From: Terrilactibacillus laevilacticus
GTDB taxonomy: Bacteria > Bacillota > Bacilli > Bacillales > Sporolactobacillaceae
Reading direction: 5' to 3'
Length of the DNA stretch: 64,000 bases
NCBI RefSeq assembly: GCF_006517395.1
Contig: NZ_VDCY01000005.1
Span: 116,523 to 180,522 of the forward strand
Notes under the pieces: model-generated
Database searches by the model: none
What the model was told of the DNA's origin: nothing
What the model saw: only the letters and a program-made list of their open reading frames with translations
Shown here: in pieces, positions 1 through 9,509 of the stretch
How the letters are laid out: each line of letters begins with the position of its first letter
How positions within the stretch are numbered: the first letter of the stretch is position 1
Translations under genes and position numbers: made by a program

Positions 1-1414
1 TACCCTTCCTAAAAATGTCCCAATTTAAACCACAATGATCACAACATGGCTCTCTTTTTTCAATGACTTGCTCATTATATAATTCTAAATAAGCTTCTCT
101 TCGGCATCTTTTCGTCTCAATCCATCTTTTCATTTCATTTAATTCTCGCCATTTATGTTGCTTTCTTTCTTGAATGGTTGATTTGATCATTTTTTGGACT
201 TTTTCTATATCTAAATCCTTATTAGCAAATTGTCGTAATTGATAGTGTAAAAATTGGGCTGCCGTCTCACTCGCTCCTTCTTCCTGCATGATGACTAAGA
301 GCTGGTCTGAATGGAGTTTCACGTTTTCATATTTAATTCTCGAAAAAATTCTAGCTAATACATCATCATCTGGATAACTTTGATCAATCAAATGTTTTGG
401 TATCTGATCATCTAATGGGCAATATAGTAAGACAGCGAGACTTTGCTTACCATCTCTTCCTGCTCGTCCAATCTCTTGAACATAGCTATTAATATGTTTA
501 GGATAATGAAAATGCATCACTAACCTCACATTGGATTTATTAATTCCCATACCAAAGGCATTTGTACAAACGATGAGATCAAGTTCTCCATCAATAAATT
601 GTCGTTGGATAAGGATACGGTCCTCCGTAGTCATGCCTCCATGATAATAAGCGACGCGATAATTGGTCCGAATTTGGATAATAGACGTTAATTGTTCTGT
701 CCAATCTCTACTCCCACAATAAAGAATGCCAGGTAGATGAACCGTTTTGATGATAGAAATGGCCTCCTCTATTTTTTCATCTATTGTTTCACATTTTTTA
801 ACGACAATCGATATATTCTTTCGATCAATGGGATAGATATATTGATCACATTGTTCCATATCCAACTGTTTGATAATATCACGTTTGACATGATCATTCG
901 CTGTTGCAGTTAAGGCTAGGCATGGAGCTGTTCCTAGAGTATGCCTGATACTCGCTAGTTTTAAATAATCAGTTCTAAATTCATGTCCCCATTCTGAAAT
1001 ACAATGAGCTTCATCAACAACAAAAAGAGCGATTTTGATCTTGGTTAATTGGTTGAGTAACTTTTTATTTTGCAACATTTCAGGTGAAATAAATAAGTAT
1101 TTTAAATCTCGTAATTGTCCAAGTATCCGCTCTTTTTCTTGGTAAGTAAGAAAACTATTTAAGGCTTTTACTCTTTTTTCACCATGAGCACGTAACTGTT
1201 CACATTGATCCTCCATTAATGAAAGAAGCGGCGTCACAATGATGACTAAACCCTCCATCACATATCCAGGTAATAGATAACAAATGGATTTACCACTACC
1301 TGTTGGTAGAACAGCAAAAACATCTCTTCTATGTATGATAGAATCAATAATTTCTTTTTGACCTTGTCTAAATGATGAATAACCGAATTTTTCTTTTAAA
1401 ATTGTTTCTAGCAA
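1..1414 (-). CDS. recS: RecQ-family ATP-dependent DNA helicase (RecS-like), 3' end outside window
   Basis: This is a superfamily 2 DNA helicase that unwinds DNA with 3'-5' polarity during recombination and fork repair. Translating the reverse strand gives a Walker A stretch (PTGSGKS), the DEAH box (VVDEAHCISEWG) and helicase motif VI (QEIGRAGRDG). These are followed by cysteines at the start of the zinc-binding region (REPCCDHCG), where the window edge cuts the gene. The start is a TTG at 1414, one base after the TGA of ypbB, with an AAAGGAGAG ribosome site inside the end of ypbB; translation is probably coupled. The order fer, ypbB, recQ-like matches the B. subtilis fer-ypbB-recS locus, so I use recS rather than the longer RecQ. 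The C-terminal length cannot be judged. Confidence 0.93.
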   Translation of the reverse strand, partial: MLETILKEKFGYSSFRQGQKEIIDSIIHRRDVFAVLPTGSGKSICYLLPGYVMEGLVIIVTPLLSLMEDQCEQLRAHGEKRVKALNSFLTYQEKERILGQLRDLKYLFISPEMLQNKKLLNQLTKIKIALFVVDEAHCISEWGHEFRTDYLKLASIRHTLGTAPCLALTATANDHVKRDIIKQLDMEQCDQYIYPIDRKNISIVVKKCETIDEKIEEAISIIKTVHLPGILYCGSRDWTEQLTSIIQIRTNYRVAYYHGGMTTEDRILIQRQFIDGELDLIVCTNAFGMGINKSNVRLVMHFHYPKHINSYVQEIGRAGRDGKQSLAVLLYCPLDDQIPKHLIDQSYPDDDVLARIFSRIKYENVKLHSDQLLVIMQEEGASETAAQFLHYQLRQFANKDLDIEKVQKMIKSTIQERKQHKWRELNEMKRWIETKRCRREAYLELYNEQVIEKREPCCDHCGLNWDIFRKG

Positions 1415-1415
1415 C

Positions 1416-2471
1416 TCAAATTCTCTCCTTTGCTAGTACAAGACGAATCATAAAATAAGAGATATCTTGTCCACATGCATCTTTGATCACACTCAGCCGC
1501 TTGGTTGTTAAAGAACCGATAATTCGCTGTATATGTTGATATGAATTCTCATCAATAAATGAATCAATCGGAAAAGAAGGATCCTGAAAGGCGATTTCTA
1601 TCACATGATCTTCAATGGTATTCTGAGTTAAACGACGTATTGAGGCAATTTGATCCAGTGTCAGTCCGCGATTAATAAGTTTTAGCGTCTTCCTAGCAGA
1701 TTGTGTTAATGAAACCGCTGAAGCAGACCTATCTAAATCAGCTATCTTTGCTAAAATAGGATATTTATTTGGCTTAGATGCAATTTGGTTAAGAAGTTGT
1801 CGTACTGATGATTTAAACAGGAAAGAGGTTTCAAATAGTGATGAATGGGTCAACATGGCTAGTTGTTCAATCGTCATTCCATTTACCTGAAAACCAGATA
1901 ACTGATAGACTAAGATACCACTTTCTAGATCGGAGCATGTAGAAAGTGCTGTCTTGATTTCTTTTTGAAGTTGCTTAGAAATTTGGTAGCGATTGACTTT
2001 CAAATATCTATAAAAGTTCTTGGTCCATTGTTGAATGTCATCTTGTCTTGTTACAGGATAGTAATAACGTTTGTGATGAACCATATGTGACAGACTTTGT
2101 ATAATCATTTTTAGTTTTTTCCAGAATGGCGTTTCAATGTCAATCCAGTCAGTTAATTCTAAGCCAGCTGGAATAGAATAGGATTTTGAGAGCATTAAAT
2201 ACGTATCTGAACCTTTATCAGTTAAAGTAAAGTGATCCTTTTTAATTTCCTGTAGAAGATGTTTTGAACAACAAGAACGAATTAAATGACTCCAGTTCTC
2301 CCGTGAAAGGTTTTCTAAAGAATTGAAAAAAGCTTGTGCAGAAAAGAGAACGCTATCTTGAATTGTTTGAGATGATTTTTTCCCACGAAGTAAATGGTAA
2401 ATGCCATAAATCGAACGATCACCTTGGAATTTTTTTATAAGATGAAGGACTACAAATACGTGATATGACAT
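1416..2471 (-). CDS. ypbB: YpbB-like helix-turn-helix protein
   Basis: This 351-residue protein of unknown biochemical role is encoded immediately upstream of the RecQ-type helicase and overlaps its ribosome site. Near the N-terminus it has GDRSIYGIYHLLRGKKSSQT, the stretch I associate with YpbB. The C-terminal third (around residues 265-310, LINRGLTLDQIASIRRLTQNTIEDHVIEIA) looks like a helix-turn-helix of the type found at helicase C-termini. The tight coupling suggests it acts with the helicase, possibly as a separated accessory or DNA-binding domain. That is inference from position and the putative helix-turn-helix. No membrane segment or signal peptide is visible. Confidence 0.8.
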   Translation of the reverse strand: MSYHVFVVLHLIKKFQGDRSIYGIYHLLRGKKSSQTIQDSVLFSAQAFFNSLENLSRENWSHLIRSCCSKHLLQEIKKDHFTLTDKGSDTYLMLSKSYSIPAGLELTDWIDIETPFWKKLKMIIQSLSHMVHHKRYYYPVTRQDDIQQWTKNFYRYLKVNRYQISKQLQKEIKTALSTCSDLESGILVYQLSGFQVNGMTIEQLAMLTHSSLFETSFLFKSSVRQLLNQIASKPNKYPILAKIADLDRSASAVSLTQSARKTLKLINRGLTLDQIASIRRLTQNTIEDHVIEIAFQDPSFPIDSFIDENSYQHIQRIIGSLTTKRLSVIKDACGQDISYFMIRLVLAKERI

Positions 2472-2535
2472 AACTTTCCCCTTTGATTTGTCTTCTTACA
2501 TCATAATCTTAGCACAATCGCGGTTTTTCTTTTAG

Positions 2536-2808
2536 AGGTTGCTTTAAAAAGTCACCAAATGATAAGCTGCGAATCTCGGCGCCCTCTTGTTTTTCCGGTC
2601 CTCATGTAGCGGATACAAGAGGATCGCTGGCTAAAATCGCTCACACTGGCACCTGAAGCTACCACATCATGTGGATGCCGGTCCTATGGAACACAGCGCC
2701 ACTCTTACCCTTCCGACGCCAAGGACGAGCAAGTAACTGGCGTTTCTTGCAGGATGCCAGCGTACTTAGCCAGTAACCCTTTTCATTTGTCACCTTTTTG
2801 AACACGTA
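2536..2808 (+). repeat. Family A interspersed repeat, copy A1 (long form)
   Basis: This 273-bp copy is in plus orientation. The left end is AGGTTGCTTTAAAAAGTCAC and the right end is CACCTTTTTGAACACGTA. It contains the long middle module (CCACATCATGTGG hairpin) and the long right module (GACGCC..., ACTGGCG...GCCAGT). Flanking 7-mers are CTTTTAG (2529-2535) and CTTTTGT (2809-2815), a decayed direct repeat. It fills most of the 440-base space between divergent ypbB and fer. The rest of that space holds the fer leader. Confidence 0.88.
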
Positions 2809-2878
2809 CTTTTGTAACAAAAGATCAACTTTTGTTTTATCCTGTCACTTTGTTGAAAAAAATGGGTTGTCGGCTTAA

Positions 2879-3160
<282 letters not shown>

Positions 3161-3197
3161 CGGAGAACTCATATAGCTTTACCTAATCTAACCGATT

Positions 3198-3235
3198 AAA
3201 ACACCATCCTAAATTAAAAGGATGGTGTTTTATTT
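3198..3235 (+). terminator. Rho-independent terminator of fer
   Basis: The stem AAACACCATCCT / AGGATGGTGTTT has an 8-base loop and is followed by a T-rich run. It lies 38 bases after the fer stop. Confidence 0.88.
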
Positions 3236-3320
3236 ATCCCGCCTAAACGGCAAGAAAAGATCCTACTGATGGATTCTGAGTATTCAATAAACCCCACTAA
3301 TGGACGTTTCATTTTATGGT
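3233..3320 (+). repeat. Degenerate 5' fragment of family B repeat (B4)
   Basis: TTATCCCGCCTAAACGGC followed by GATTCTGAGTATTCAA aligns with the first about 70 bases of copy B1 at 9266. The stem-rich 3' half is missing. It sits directly after the fer terminator, between fer and the convergent resE. Confidence 0.6.
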
Positions 3321-3355
3321 TCATTTATATTAAATTTTTTACACTCACGATTCAA

Positions 3356-5152
3356 TTATATCTTTTCAGATGCATTTTTGGGCAAGAAGAAAGTGAACGT
3401 TGTTCCTTCGCCTTTTTTACTATTTACAGTGATTGCTCCGCCATGAGCTTTAACAATATTTTTGGCTATAGATAAACCTAATCCTGTACCAGACTTTCCT
3501 CTTGTTCTTGCTTTATCTGCTTTGTAAAAACGCTCAAATACAAAAGGAAGGTCCTCTTCACCAATACCAACGCCTGTATCAACAACATTGGTATAAACAC
3601 CTTTTTTCCCAGCTTCTATTTCGACTGTAACTGTATTTCCCTTTTTAGTGTGCCTAATGGCATTATCAATGAGATTGGTTAAAACCTGTTCGATTCGATC
3701 AGGATCGCATTCAAATTCATCATCTTTCTGACTTGGACCCCGGAAAACCAACGTTATTCCGGATTCTTTTGCCACATTTTGAAATTTATTCACAACTCGA
3801 CTAAAAAAAGAATTCAAATTAACAGATGTTTTATTCAATTGGAAATGGCCTGCTTCTAACTTAGCTAGATCTAATAATTCATTGACCAATCGACCCATAC
3901 GTAATGATTCATCGTGAATGATTTGCGTCAGTTCTCGCATTTCTTCAGGAGTTTGAACGACGTTATCAATGATCGCTTCACTATATCCTTGCAGCATAGA
4001 AATTGGCGTTTTTAATTCATGACTTACGTTGGCTATAAATCCTTTTCTAAGTTGATCTAATCGTCTTTCTTCCGTCATATCCCTTAGAACTGCTACGGCT
4101 CCACGTACTTTATCTTGGTCGTAGAGAGGAGACATCACGATAACCCATGAACGACCTTGAAAGTTGATTTCACCAATTTCTTTATTTTCATTCATCACAA
4201 CGTGTTGAAATAGAGAAGTGACCTTATGGGGGAGACTCCTGATATCCTCCGCCTGTCCTTTATTTTCAAACCGCCATGAATGTAAAAGTATTCTAGCAGG
4301 GGGGTTGGAGATAACCAGTTGACCTTGTTTGTCAAATGTCATGACACCATCGGCCATACTATTAATGATTCCGGATAATTGCTCTTTCTCTTGGTTTAAT
4401 GCAGTTAAATTAACTTTCAGCCTTTGGGCCATTTGATTAAATGTCTTAGCAAGTTCACCTATGTCATCATGAGTTAAAACAGGGACTTTTAAATCAAAGT
4501 TACCCTTTGCCACCTGAATAGCGGCTTTTCTCATTGCACTTAACGGAGAGGCAATACGAGTCGACAAGAAAAAAGCAAAAAACGTCGTCAATATAATGGC
4601 AATTCCTGCGCTTATATATATCAATTTTTTGGACTGATTAATCGTTTTTTGTATCGTATTTAATGATTGAAAGACATATACAGCACCTTTTTCACCTGAA
4701 CTGTATTTGATTGGAACACCAACAACCATCATCTGTCTATGTACTTTCTTTCCATTTAAATTCACAGCAAAATTACCTTGTTTGACCACATTTTCCTGCC
4801 GAGATAAAGCTAACTTTAAGTCCAGATCCTTTTCAATTATAGATGGATTTATTTTCGGTACATGTTGATTATCTCCTGCCTGCCAGTATCCTTTATGGTC
4901 AATAATAACCGTTCTCGCAGAATAGGTGTCTGTGATCTCAGCTGCTGTTAGCAAAGTGTTCTTTGTATGACCTGTTTCAGTCACACGTTCTGAGATTTTT
5001 GTCGCTATCTTTGTCATTTGCTTTTCAACTTCATTAAGATGAAAATTCTCAAAGAACTGCAACAGAAGAATCGTTAAAAACAATAACACGAAAGAGACAA
5101 GAATGAGTATGGTTAACCAAAGTTTGCCAACAACACTTTTCCAAATCTTCAT
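3356..5152 (-). CDS. resE: Sensor histidine kinase ResE
   Basis: Membrane sensor kinase of 598 residues that phosphorylates ResD; in Bacillus the pair responds to oxygen limitation and nitric oxide. The order is a transmembrane helix near residues 10-31, an extracytoplasmic domain of about 130 residues, a second helix near 178-198 and a HAMP linker. Then come a PAS-like domain (around 265-365), the dimerisation domain with the phospho-acceptor histidine in NVSHELKTP, and the ATPase domain (NLIDNAIRHT, DTGVGIG, GTGLGLSI). Length is close to B. subtilis ResE (593). The start ATG overlaps the resD stop (ATGA), so the two are translationally coupled. The resABC cytochrome-c maturation genes that precede resDE in B. 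subtilis are not here. Confidence 0.92.
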   Translation of the reverse strand: MKIWKSVVGKLWLTILILVSFVLLFLTILLLQFFENFHLNEVEKQMTKIATKISERVTETGHTKNTLLTAAEITDTYSARTVIIDHKGYWQAGDNQHVPKINPSIIEKDLDLKLALSRQENVVKQGNFAVNLNGKKVHRQMMVVGVPIKYSSGEKGAVYVFQSLNTIQKTINQSKKLIYISAGIAIILTTFFAFFLSTRIASPLSAMRKAAIQVAKGNFDLKVPVLTHDDIGELAKTFNQMAQRLKVNLTALNQEKEQLSGIINSMADGVMTFDKQGQLVISNPPARILLHSWRFENKGQAEDIRSLPHKVTSLFQHVVMNENKEIGEINFQGRSWVIVMSPLYDQDKVRGAVAVLRDMTEERRLDQLRKGFIANVSHELKTPISMLQGYSEAIIDNVVQTPEEMRELTQIIHDESLRMGRLVNELLDLAKLEAGHFQLNKTSVNLNSFFSRVVNKFQNVAKESGITLVFRGPSQKDDEFECDPDRIEQVLTNLIDNAIRHTKKGNTVTVEIEAGKKGVYTNVVDTGVGIGEEDLPFVFERFYKADKARTRGKSGTGLGLSIAKNIVKAHGGAITVNSKKGEGTTFTFFLPKNASEKI

Positions 5153-5874
5153 TCTTCTAACTGAGCAGCCTCAATTTTATAACCAACACCCCATACTGTT
5201 ACAATCATGGAAGCTGCTTCTTCAGAAACCCGATTTAATTTTTCACGTAACCGTTTAACATGTGTGTCGACCGTTCTTAAATCTCCAAAAAATTCATAAT
5301 TCCAAACATCTTTAAGGAGTTGTTCGCGAGTATAGACCTTATCAGGCGTTTGGGCAAGATAATAGAGAAGTTCATACTCTTTTGGTGTTAAACCAACTTC
5401 TTTTTCGTTGACCATCACTCGATGTGCATCATGGTCAATCGTTAAGTTAGGGAAAACAATAATATTCTTTGCAGCAGGTTCTGTTTCTAGGAATTTTGTC
5501 TTAGATGATCTGCGGAGTAATGCTTTGACTCTCAATACAACCTCTCTAGGACTAAATGGTTTAGTAATGTAATCATCCGTACCAACCTCAAACCCTTGAA
5601 CTCGATTGGATTCCTCACCTTTAGCTGTTAACATAATAATTGGAGTGGCTTTTGTTTCGCGAAGTTTTTCACAAACCTCGATACCATCCATTCCAGGAAG
5701 CATCAAATCAAGGAGAATGACATCATAATCCTTCTCAGTTGCAAGATTGAGTGCCTCTTCACCGTCTGCAGCTTCATCGATTTCAAATCCTTCACGTTCT
5801 AAATACATTTTTAATAATTTTCGAATTCTATCTTCATCATCTACAACTAAAATAGCTATTTTATTTTGTTCCAT
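5149..5874 (-). CDS. resD: Response regulator ResD (OmpR/PhoB family)
   Basis: DNA-binding response regulator, 241 residues. The receiver domain occupies residues 1-120, with acidic pocket DDED, the phospho-acceptor aspartate in VILLDLMLPGMDG, and KPF as the conserved lysine. A winged-helix effector domain follows (LTPKEYELLYYLA, DLRTVDTHVKRLREKL, GVGYKIE). Length matches ResD of B. subtilis (240). It is preceded by a 110-base gap after rluB and followed by resE with a 4-base overlap. As family knowledge, ResD activates anaerobic and nitrate respiration and cytochrome biogenesis genes; none of those targets is in this window. Confidence 0.92.
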   Translation of the reverse strand: MEQNKIAILVVDDEDRIRKLLKMYLEREGFEIDEAADGEEALNLATEKDYDVILLDLMLPGMDGIEVCEKLRETKATPIIMLTAKGEESNRVQGFEVGTDDYITKPFSPREVVLRVKALLRRSSKTKFLETEPAAKNIIVFPNLTIDHDAHRVMVNEKEVGLTPKEYELLYYLAQTPDKVYTREQLLKDVWNYEFFGDLRTVDTHVKRLREKLNRVSEEAASMIVTVWGVGYKIEAAQLEE

Positions 5875-5984
5875 GAGAAGCCTCCTTGCTAATTACCATT
5901 AACATCTCTATTTTAATGATGATTTTGATAAATGTACATAAATTACATCAAAGAATCTTAATTTGTTTTTAGTTTGTTATTTGC

Positions 5985-6710
5985 TTAGCTTTTTTTATTA
6001 ACTAATTGGTAGAGTGTTTTTACTTCATGCGGCTTTAATTCACGACTATCTCCAGAAGCCAAACCGCGAAGATCCAGAAAACCATACCGTTCTCTTTTAA
6101 GTTTTAAAACATTAAACCCGAGGGCTTCGAACATTCGGCGTACTTGTCTGTTACGACCTTCATGAATCGTTATTTGAATAATGGCCCGCTTCTTTGCTTT
6201 ATCTTTTGATAACATCTCAACATCAGCTTTTGCTGTCATACCATCCTTAAGTCTGATGCCTTTAGCTAACTTATTTAATTGATTTTGACTTGGAATACCA
6301 TCTATTTTAGCCACATACGTTTTATCTATTTCAAATTTGGGATGCATCAGTAGATTCGCAAGAGTTCCGTCATTCGTTAGTAATAGAGCTCCAGACGTAT
6401 CATAATCAAGTCGACCGACAGGATAGATCCGTTCAGTCACGTGAGGAAGGTAATCTGTTACCACTTTTCTTCCTTTTTCGTCCTTCACACTTGTAATAAC
6501 TCCTGTTGGTTTATAAAGCAAAAAGTAAACAGAAATTTCACGATCAATTTGAATACCATCAACTTCTACTTTATCATTCGAAGAGACCTTGATCCCTTGA
6601 CTGGTGACAACTTCTCCATTTACTTTTACTCTACCACTTGAAATCAAATTCTCTGCTTTACGGCGTGATGTAATCCCTGATTGGGCAATCACTTTTTGTA
6701 GTCGTTCCAT
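5985..6710 (-). CDS. rluB: 23S rRNA pseudouridine synthase RluB
   Basis: Pseudouridine synthase of the RsuA/RluB family. It has an N-terminal S4 RNA-binding domain (residues 2-60, RLQKVIAQSGITSRRKAENL) and the catalytic domain with the aspartate in GRLDYDTSGALLLTNDG. HEGRNRQVRRMFEALG is also diagnostic. At 241 residues it matches YpuL/RluB, which modifies a uridine in helix 89 of 23S rRNA. It lies between spmB and resD as in B. subtilis, minus resABC. Confidence 0.93.
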   Translation of the reverse strand: MERLQKVIAQSGITSRRKAENLISSGRVKVNGEVVTSQGIKVSSNDKVEVDGIQIDREISVYFLLYKPTGVITSVKDEKGRKVVTDYLPHVTERIYPVGRLDYDTSGALLLTNDGTLANLLMHPKFEIDKTYVAKIDGIPSQNQLNKLAKGIRLKDGMTAKADVEMLSKDKAKKRAIIQITIHEGRNRQVRRMFEALGFNVLKLKRERYGFLDLRGLASGDSRELKPHEVKTLYQLVNKKS

Positions 6711-6885
6711 TCTTTCACCTCTTTGAACATCATAACGCTCTCATGAAGTTTTAACAAGTTTCATATTAACTATTCCAAAGTATTAATAGAATCCCAGGCG
6801 CTCGGTTACTTATAGCTCATTTTACTTTTCATATCGTGACCAAAACTTCATACTCAAACAGGAAAGTTCAAGGATAGAGAGTAGA

Positions 6886-6919
6886 CAAAAAAGAGTACAG
6901 TTCACATCTCTGTACTCTT
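6886..6919 (-). terminator. Terminator of the dacB-spmA-spmB operon
   Basis: On the minus strand the stem AAGAGTACAG / CTGTACTCTT is followed by TTTTTTG. It lies just past the spmB stop codon at 6922. Confidence 0.85.
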
Positions 6920-6921
6920 CG

Positions 6922-7455
6922 TTATCTTCCAAATATAAGTGAAACAAATATGATTGAGGAAATGACACCGACACAATCTGCCAGTAAACCTACCTTTAAG
7001 GCATCACCCGTCTTATGAATTCCTACCGCTCCGAAATAAACGGTTAACACATAGAATGTGGTATCTGTACTACTTTGCAATGTCGAGGCGAGTCTTCCAA
7101 TAAAAGAATCAGGTGTATACTGCTTTAAAAGATCAGACATAATGCCAAGAGCACCCGTACCTGAAATTGGCCTAATTATCGCAAGCGGGACAATTTCGGA
7201 CGGGACACCGAAGATAGATAAAAAAGGTTTAATCGTATTTAATACCATATCCATTGCCCCAGATGCTCGAAACACACCGATAGCAACGAGCATACCTACT
7301 AAATATGGAATAATTGATATGGCCATAGAGAATCCTTCTTTACCACCGTCTACAAATGTTTCGTAAGTGGGGATTCTTTTATATGTACCATACACGAGTA
7401 TCGTGCCTATTAAAATTGGGATGATCCATATAGAAAGGGCTGTGATGATAGCCAT
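6922..7455 (-). CDS. spmB: Spore maturation protein SpmB
   Basis: Integral membrane protein of 177 residues from the nucleoside-recognition (Gate) family. It has several hydrophobic helices and the conserved stretch IIRPISGTGALGIMSDLL. As family knowledge, SpmA and SpmB act together in spore core dehydration and hence heat resistance. The start overlaps the spmA stop by one base (TAATG), so translation is coupled. It is the last gene of dacB-spmA-spmB, the same order as in B. subtilis. Confidence 0.92.
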   Translation of the reverse strand: MAIITALSIWIIPILIGTILVYGTYKRIPTYETFVDGGKEGFSMAISIIPYLVGMLVAIGVFRASGAMDMVLNTIKPFLSIFGVPSEIVPLAIIRPISGTGALGIMSDLLKQYTPDSFIGRLASTLQSSTDTTFYVLTVYFGAVGIHKTGDALKVGLLADCVGVISSIIFVSLIFGR

Positions 7456-8048
7456 TATTCCCTCCCCTTTCTTTTTCTTCGATGATAAAAAAAGCGATCA
7501 ATTAAAATGGCGGCAGTTGTCGTACATATCGTCACAAGGATTGTTACCCCTACTATTTCAGTCGGAGCCGCTGAGTGATATTTCATACGAAAGGCAATCA
7601 CAGTAGTCGGAACCAACGTAAGGCCAGATGTATTTAGTGCCAAAAAGGTAATCATTGATCTAGAAGCCACATTTTTATTACCATTTAATTTTTTCAACTG
7701 TTCCATTGCTTTGATACCTAGTGGTGTTGCTGCGTTACCTAGACCAAACATATTGGCTATAGTATTTGAAACAATATAACCCATTGCAGGATGTTTCGTT
7801 GGGACCTCTGGGAATAACTTTGATAATATGGGCCGAAAAAGAGACGAAAATTTTGTTAGTAAACCGCTTTTTTCTGCAATCTTCATCATACCAAGCCAAA
7901 AAACTAGGATACTAATTAACCCTAAGCAGAGTGTAACCCCTTCTTCCGCAGAATTAAATACCGCTTGATTAACCTTATCCATCGTTCCATTGCAAGCCGC
8001 ATAGACAATCCCTACGACCAACATTGTAACCCAAATGATATTAACCAT
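7455..8048 (-). CDS. spmA: Spore maturation protein SpmA
   Basis: Integral membrane protein of 197 residues, partner of SpmB. Conserved signatures are the N-terminal VNIIWVTMLVVGIVYAACNG and the central stretch NMFGLGNAATPLGIKAMEQL. The gene starts inside the end of dacB (8 bases overlap) and ends on the start of spmB, so the three genes form a single mRNA. It is expected to be made in the mother cell or early forespore during cortex formation. Confidence 0.92.
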   Translation of the reverse strand: MVNIIWVTMLVVGIVYAACNGTMDKVNQAVFNSAEEGVTLCLGLISILVFWLGMMKIAEKSGLLTKFSSLFRPILSKLFPEVPTKHPAMGYIVSNTIANMFGLGNAATPLGIKAMEQLKKLNGNKNVASRSMITFLALNTSGLTLVPTTVIAFRMKYHSAAPTEIVGVTILVTICTTTAAILIDRFFYHRRKRKGRE

Positions 8049-9189
8049 TCTTAGACAATCCCATCGTTAGTGATATAACATGCGTAAATAAGGACCAAAA
8101 ACCTTTCTTTTCTTTTTTAGGTTTCTCGTAAAACAAAGGCAATGATCCAACATGTTTGTTTTTACTATAAAAAACGACTTTACCAATTGGCGACGGTACG
8201 GTTTTCCAGTCATTTTCTTTTTTGGGTGGTTGTATTAAAAATACTTTTGATTTTAGATTCTCTTTTTCTTCTTTTGTGAGTAATAAGGAAAGTGACCGTT
8301 TAGCATACAAGTGATTTTTATAAAATCCTTGATTTAAAAAAGTGAGTTTACCTTTTTTAACGACATGAACTCTTTTAAATGTTTTAAATCCATAATCAAA
8401 TAAATTTTGATGATCTTTCCAATCGTCACCATCATTTAAAGTTACGACGATAAGATCTTTGTGGTCTTTTGTTGCAGTGGATATGAGCGTTCTCCGTGCA
8501 AGTGACGTGAACCCTGTCTTTCCACCAGTCGAATAGGCATATTGGAATAAAAGTTTATTCTTGTTTTTCCACACACGGTCCCACTTTTCTCCGTCCTGCG
8601 GTGAACGATGATACTTTGTCCCAAACATCTTTCTAAAGGTGGAATTTTGCATCGCATATTTCGTCAATAAAGCCATATCGTAAGCTGATGAATAATGTGA
8701 AGGGTTATCGAGACCATGTGGGTTGGCAAAGGATGTATCCTTCATTCCGAGTTCTCTTGCTTTTTCATTCATTAAATAAACAAACCCTGGAACACTCTTA
8801 GCTACGTGTTCTGCAATGGCAACAGCTGCGTCATTACCGGAACGAAGCAAGAGACCGTAAACGAGCTCCTTTAATTTTATTTTTTCCCCTTTTTTCAGAT
8901 ACAATGAAGACCCCTCGGTGCCATATGCATGTGAACTAACTGTGACAGTTTCATTTAGTTTGCCTGACTCGATGGCAAGTAACGCTGTCATGACTTTTGT
9001 AATACTGGCAATTCTCATTTTTTTATGCCGATTTTTCTCGTATAAAACTCGTCCCGAATTTTGATCCATTAATATGGCTGCTTGTGCAGACACGTCCGGC
9101 CTGCCAGCGGCTCGTGCTTGGACGTTCGGGAGAAGCGTTATTAGAACGAGTATACATAGTATTAATTTAGTCAGTTTTTTCATAATCAC
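8041..9189 (-). CDS. dacB: Sporulation D-alanyl-D-alanine carboxypeptidase DacB
   Basis: Penicillin-binding protein 5* type DD-carboxypeptidase that trims the spore cortex peptidoglycan crosslinks. It has an N-terminal signal peptide ending at VQARA, the catalytic S-x-x-K (SITK), S-G-N (RSGNDAAV) and K-T-G (GGKTGFT) motifs. A hydrophobic or amphipathic C-terminus (WSLFTHVISLTMGLS) serves membrane attachment. Length 382 matches DacB. The start is either GTG at 9189 (AGGATG site upstream) or ATG at 9183, with little effect on the signal peptide. A possible sigma-E promoter lies about 30 bases upstream. The second D-Ala carboxypeptidase of the window is dacF. Confidence 0.93.
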   Translation of the reverse strand: MIMKKLTKLILCILVLITLLPNVQARAAGRPDVSAQAAILMDQNSGRVLYEKNRHKKMRIASITKVMTALLAIESGKLNETVTVSSHAYGTEGSSLYLKKGEKIKLKELVYGLLLRSGNDAAVAIAEHVAKSVPGFVYLMNEKARELGMKDTSFANPHGLDNPSHYSSAYDMALLTKYAMQNSTFRKMFGTKYHRSPQDGEKWDRVWKNKNKLLFQYAYSTGGKTGFTSLARRTLISTATKDHKDLIVVTLNDGDDWKDHQNLFDYGFKTFKRVHVVKKGKLTFLNQGFYKNHLYAKRSLSLLLTKEEKENLKSKVFLIQPPKKENDWKTVPSPIGKVVFYSKNKHVGSLPLFYEKPKKEKKGFWSLFTHVISLTMGLSKNG

Positions 9190-9220
9190 TCATCATCCTA
9201 TCTCGTCCCGGTTTAATACA

Positions 9221-9248
9221 AGCATATGCTTGACCACACAAAATATGA
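9221..9248 (-). promoter_or_regulatory. Candidate sigma-E promoter for dacB-spmAB
   Basis: On the minus strand, TCATATT (9242-9248) and CATATGCT (9221-9228) are separated by 13 bases. They resemble the sigma-E consensus TCATATT / CATACANT. B. subtilis dacB is sigma-E dependent, which supports the call; the -10 match is imperfect. Confidence 0.45.
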
Positions 9249-9265
9249 TGATTAAAAGCTAAGTT

Positions 9266-9484
9266 TTATCCCGCCTTAACGGCTTAACGGCTAGTCAAGA
9301 CCCTCACCTCAAGATTCTGGGTATTCAAAGAAGATAGATGAGGTTCAACTGCCCGTAAAGGTCCGATTGGTTCAGGCTTTCCATCAGTTGGGGATGAAGC
9401 AGGCTAAAAACCAGGCGTCCTGTCGCAACGCCTGCACTAGCATATCCTGTGAGTCGAAAATCCCTAACTGATCACTTTGCTTAA
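9266..9484 (+). repeat. Family B structured repeat, copy B1
   Basis: About 219 bp between dacB and the small membrane protein gene, plus orientation. It shares ATCCCGCCTTAACGGC, GACCCTCACCTCAAG, TCCTGTCGCAACGCCTGCAC and GTCGAAAA with copies B2 and B3. The outer stem is decayed here (CATCAGTTGGGGAT against ATCCCTAACTGAT), so this is probably an old copy. Confidence 0.8.
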
Positions 9485-9509
9485 GGAAATGTACAACCTA
9501 GTCAAGGTG

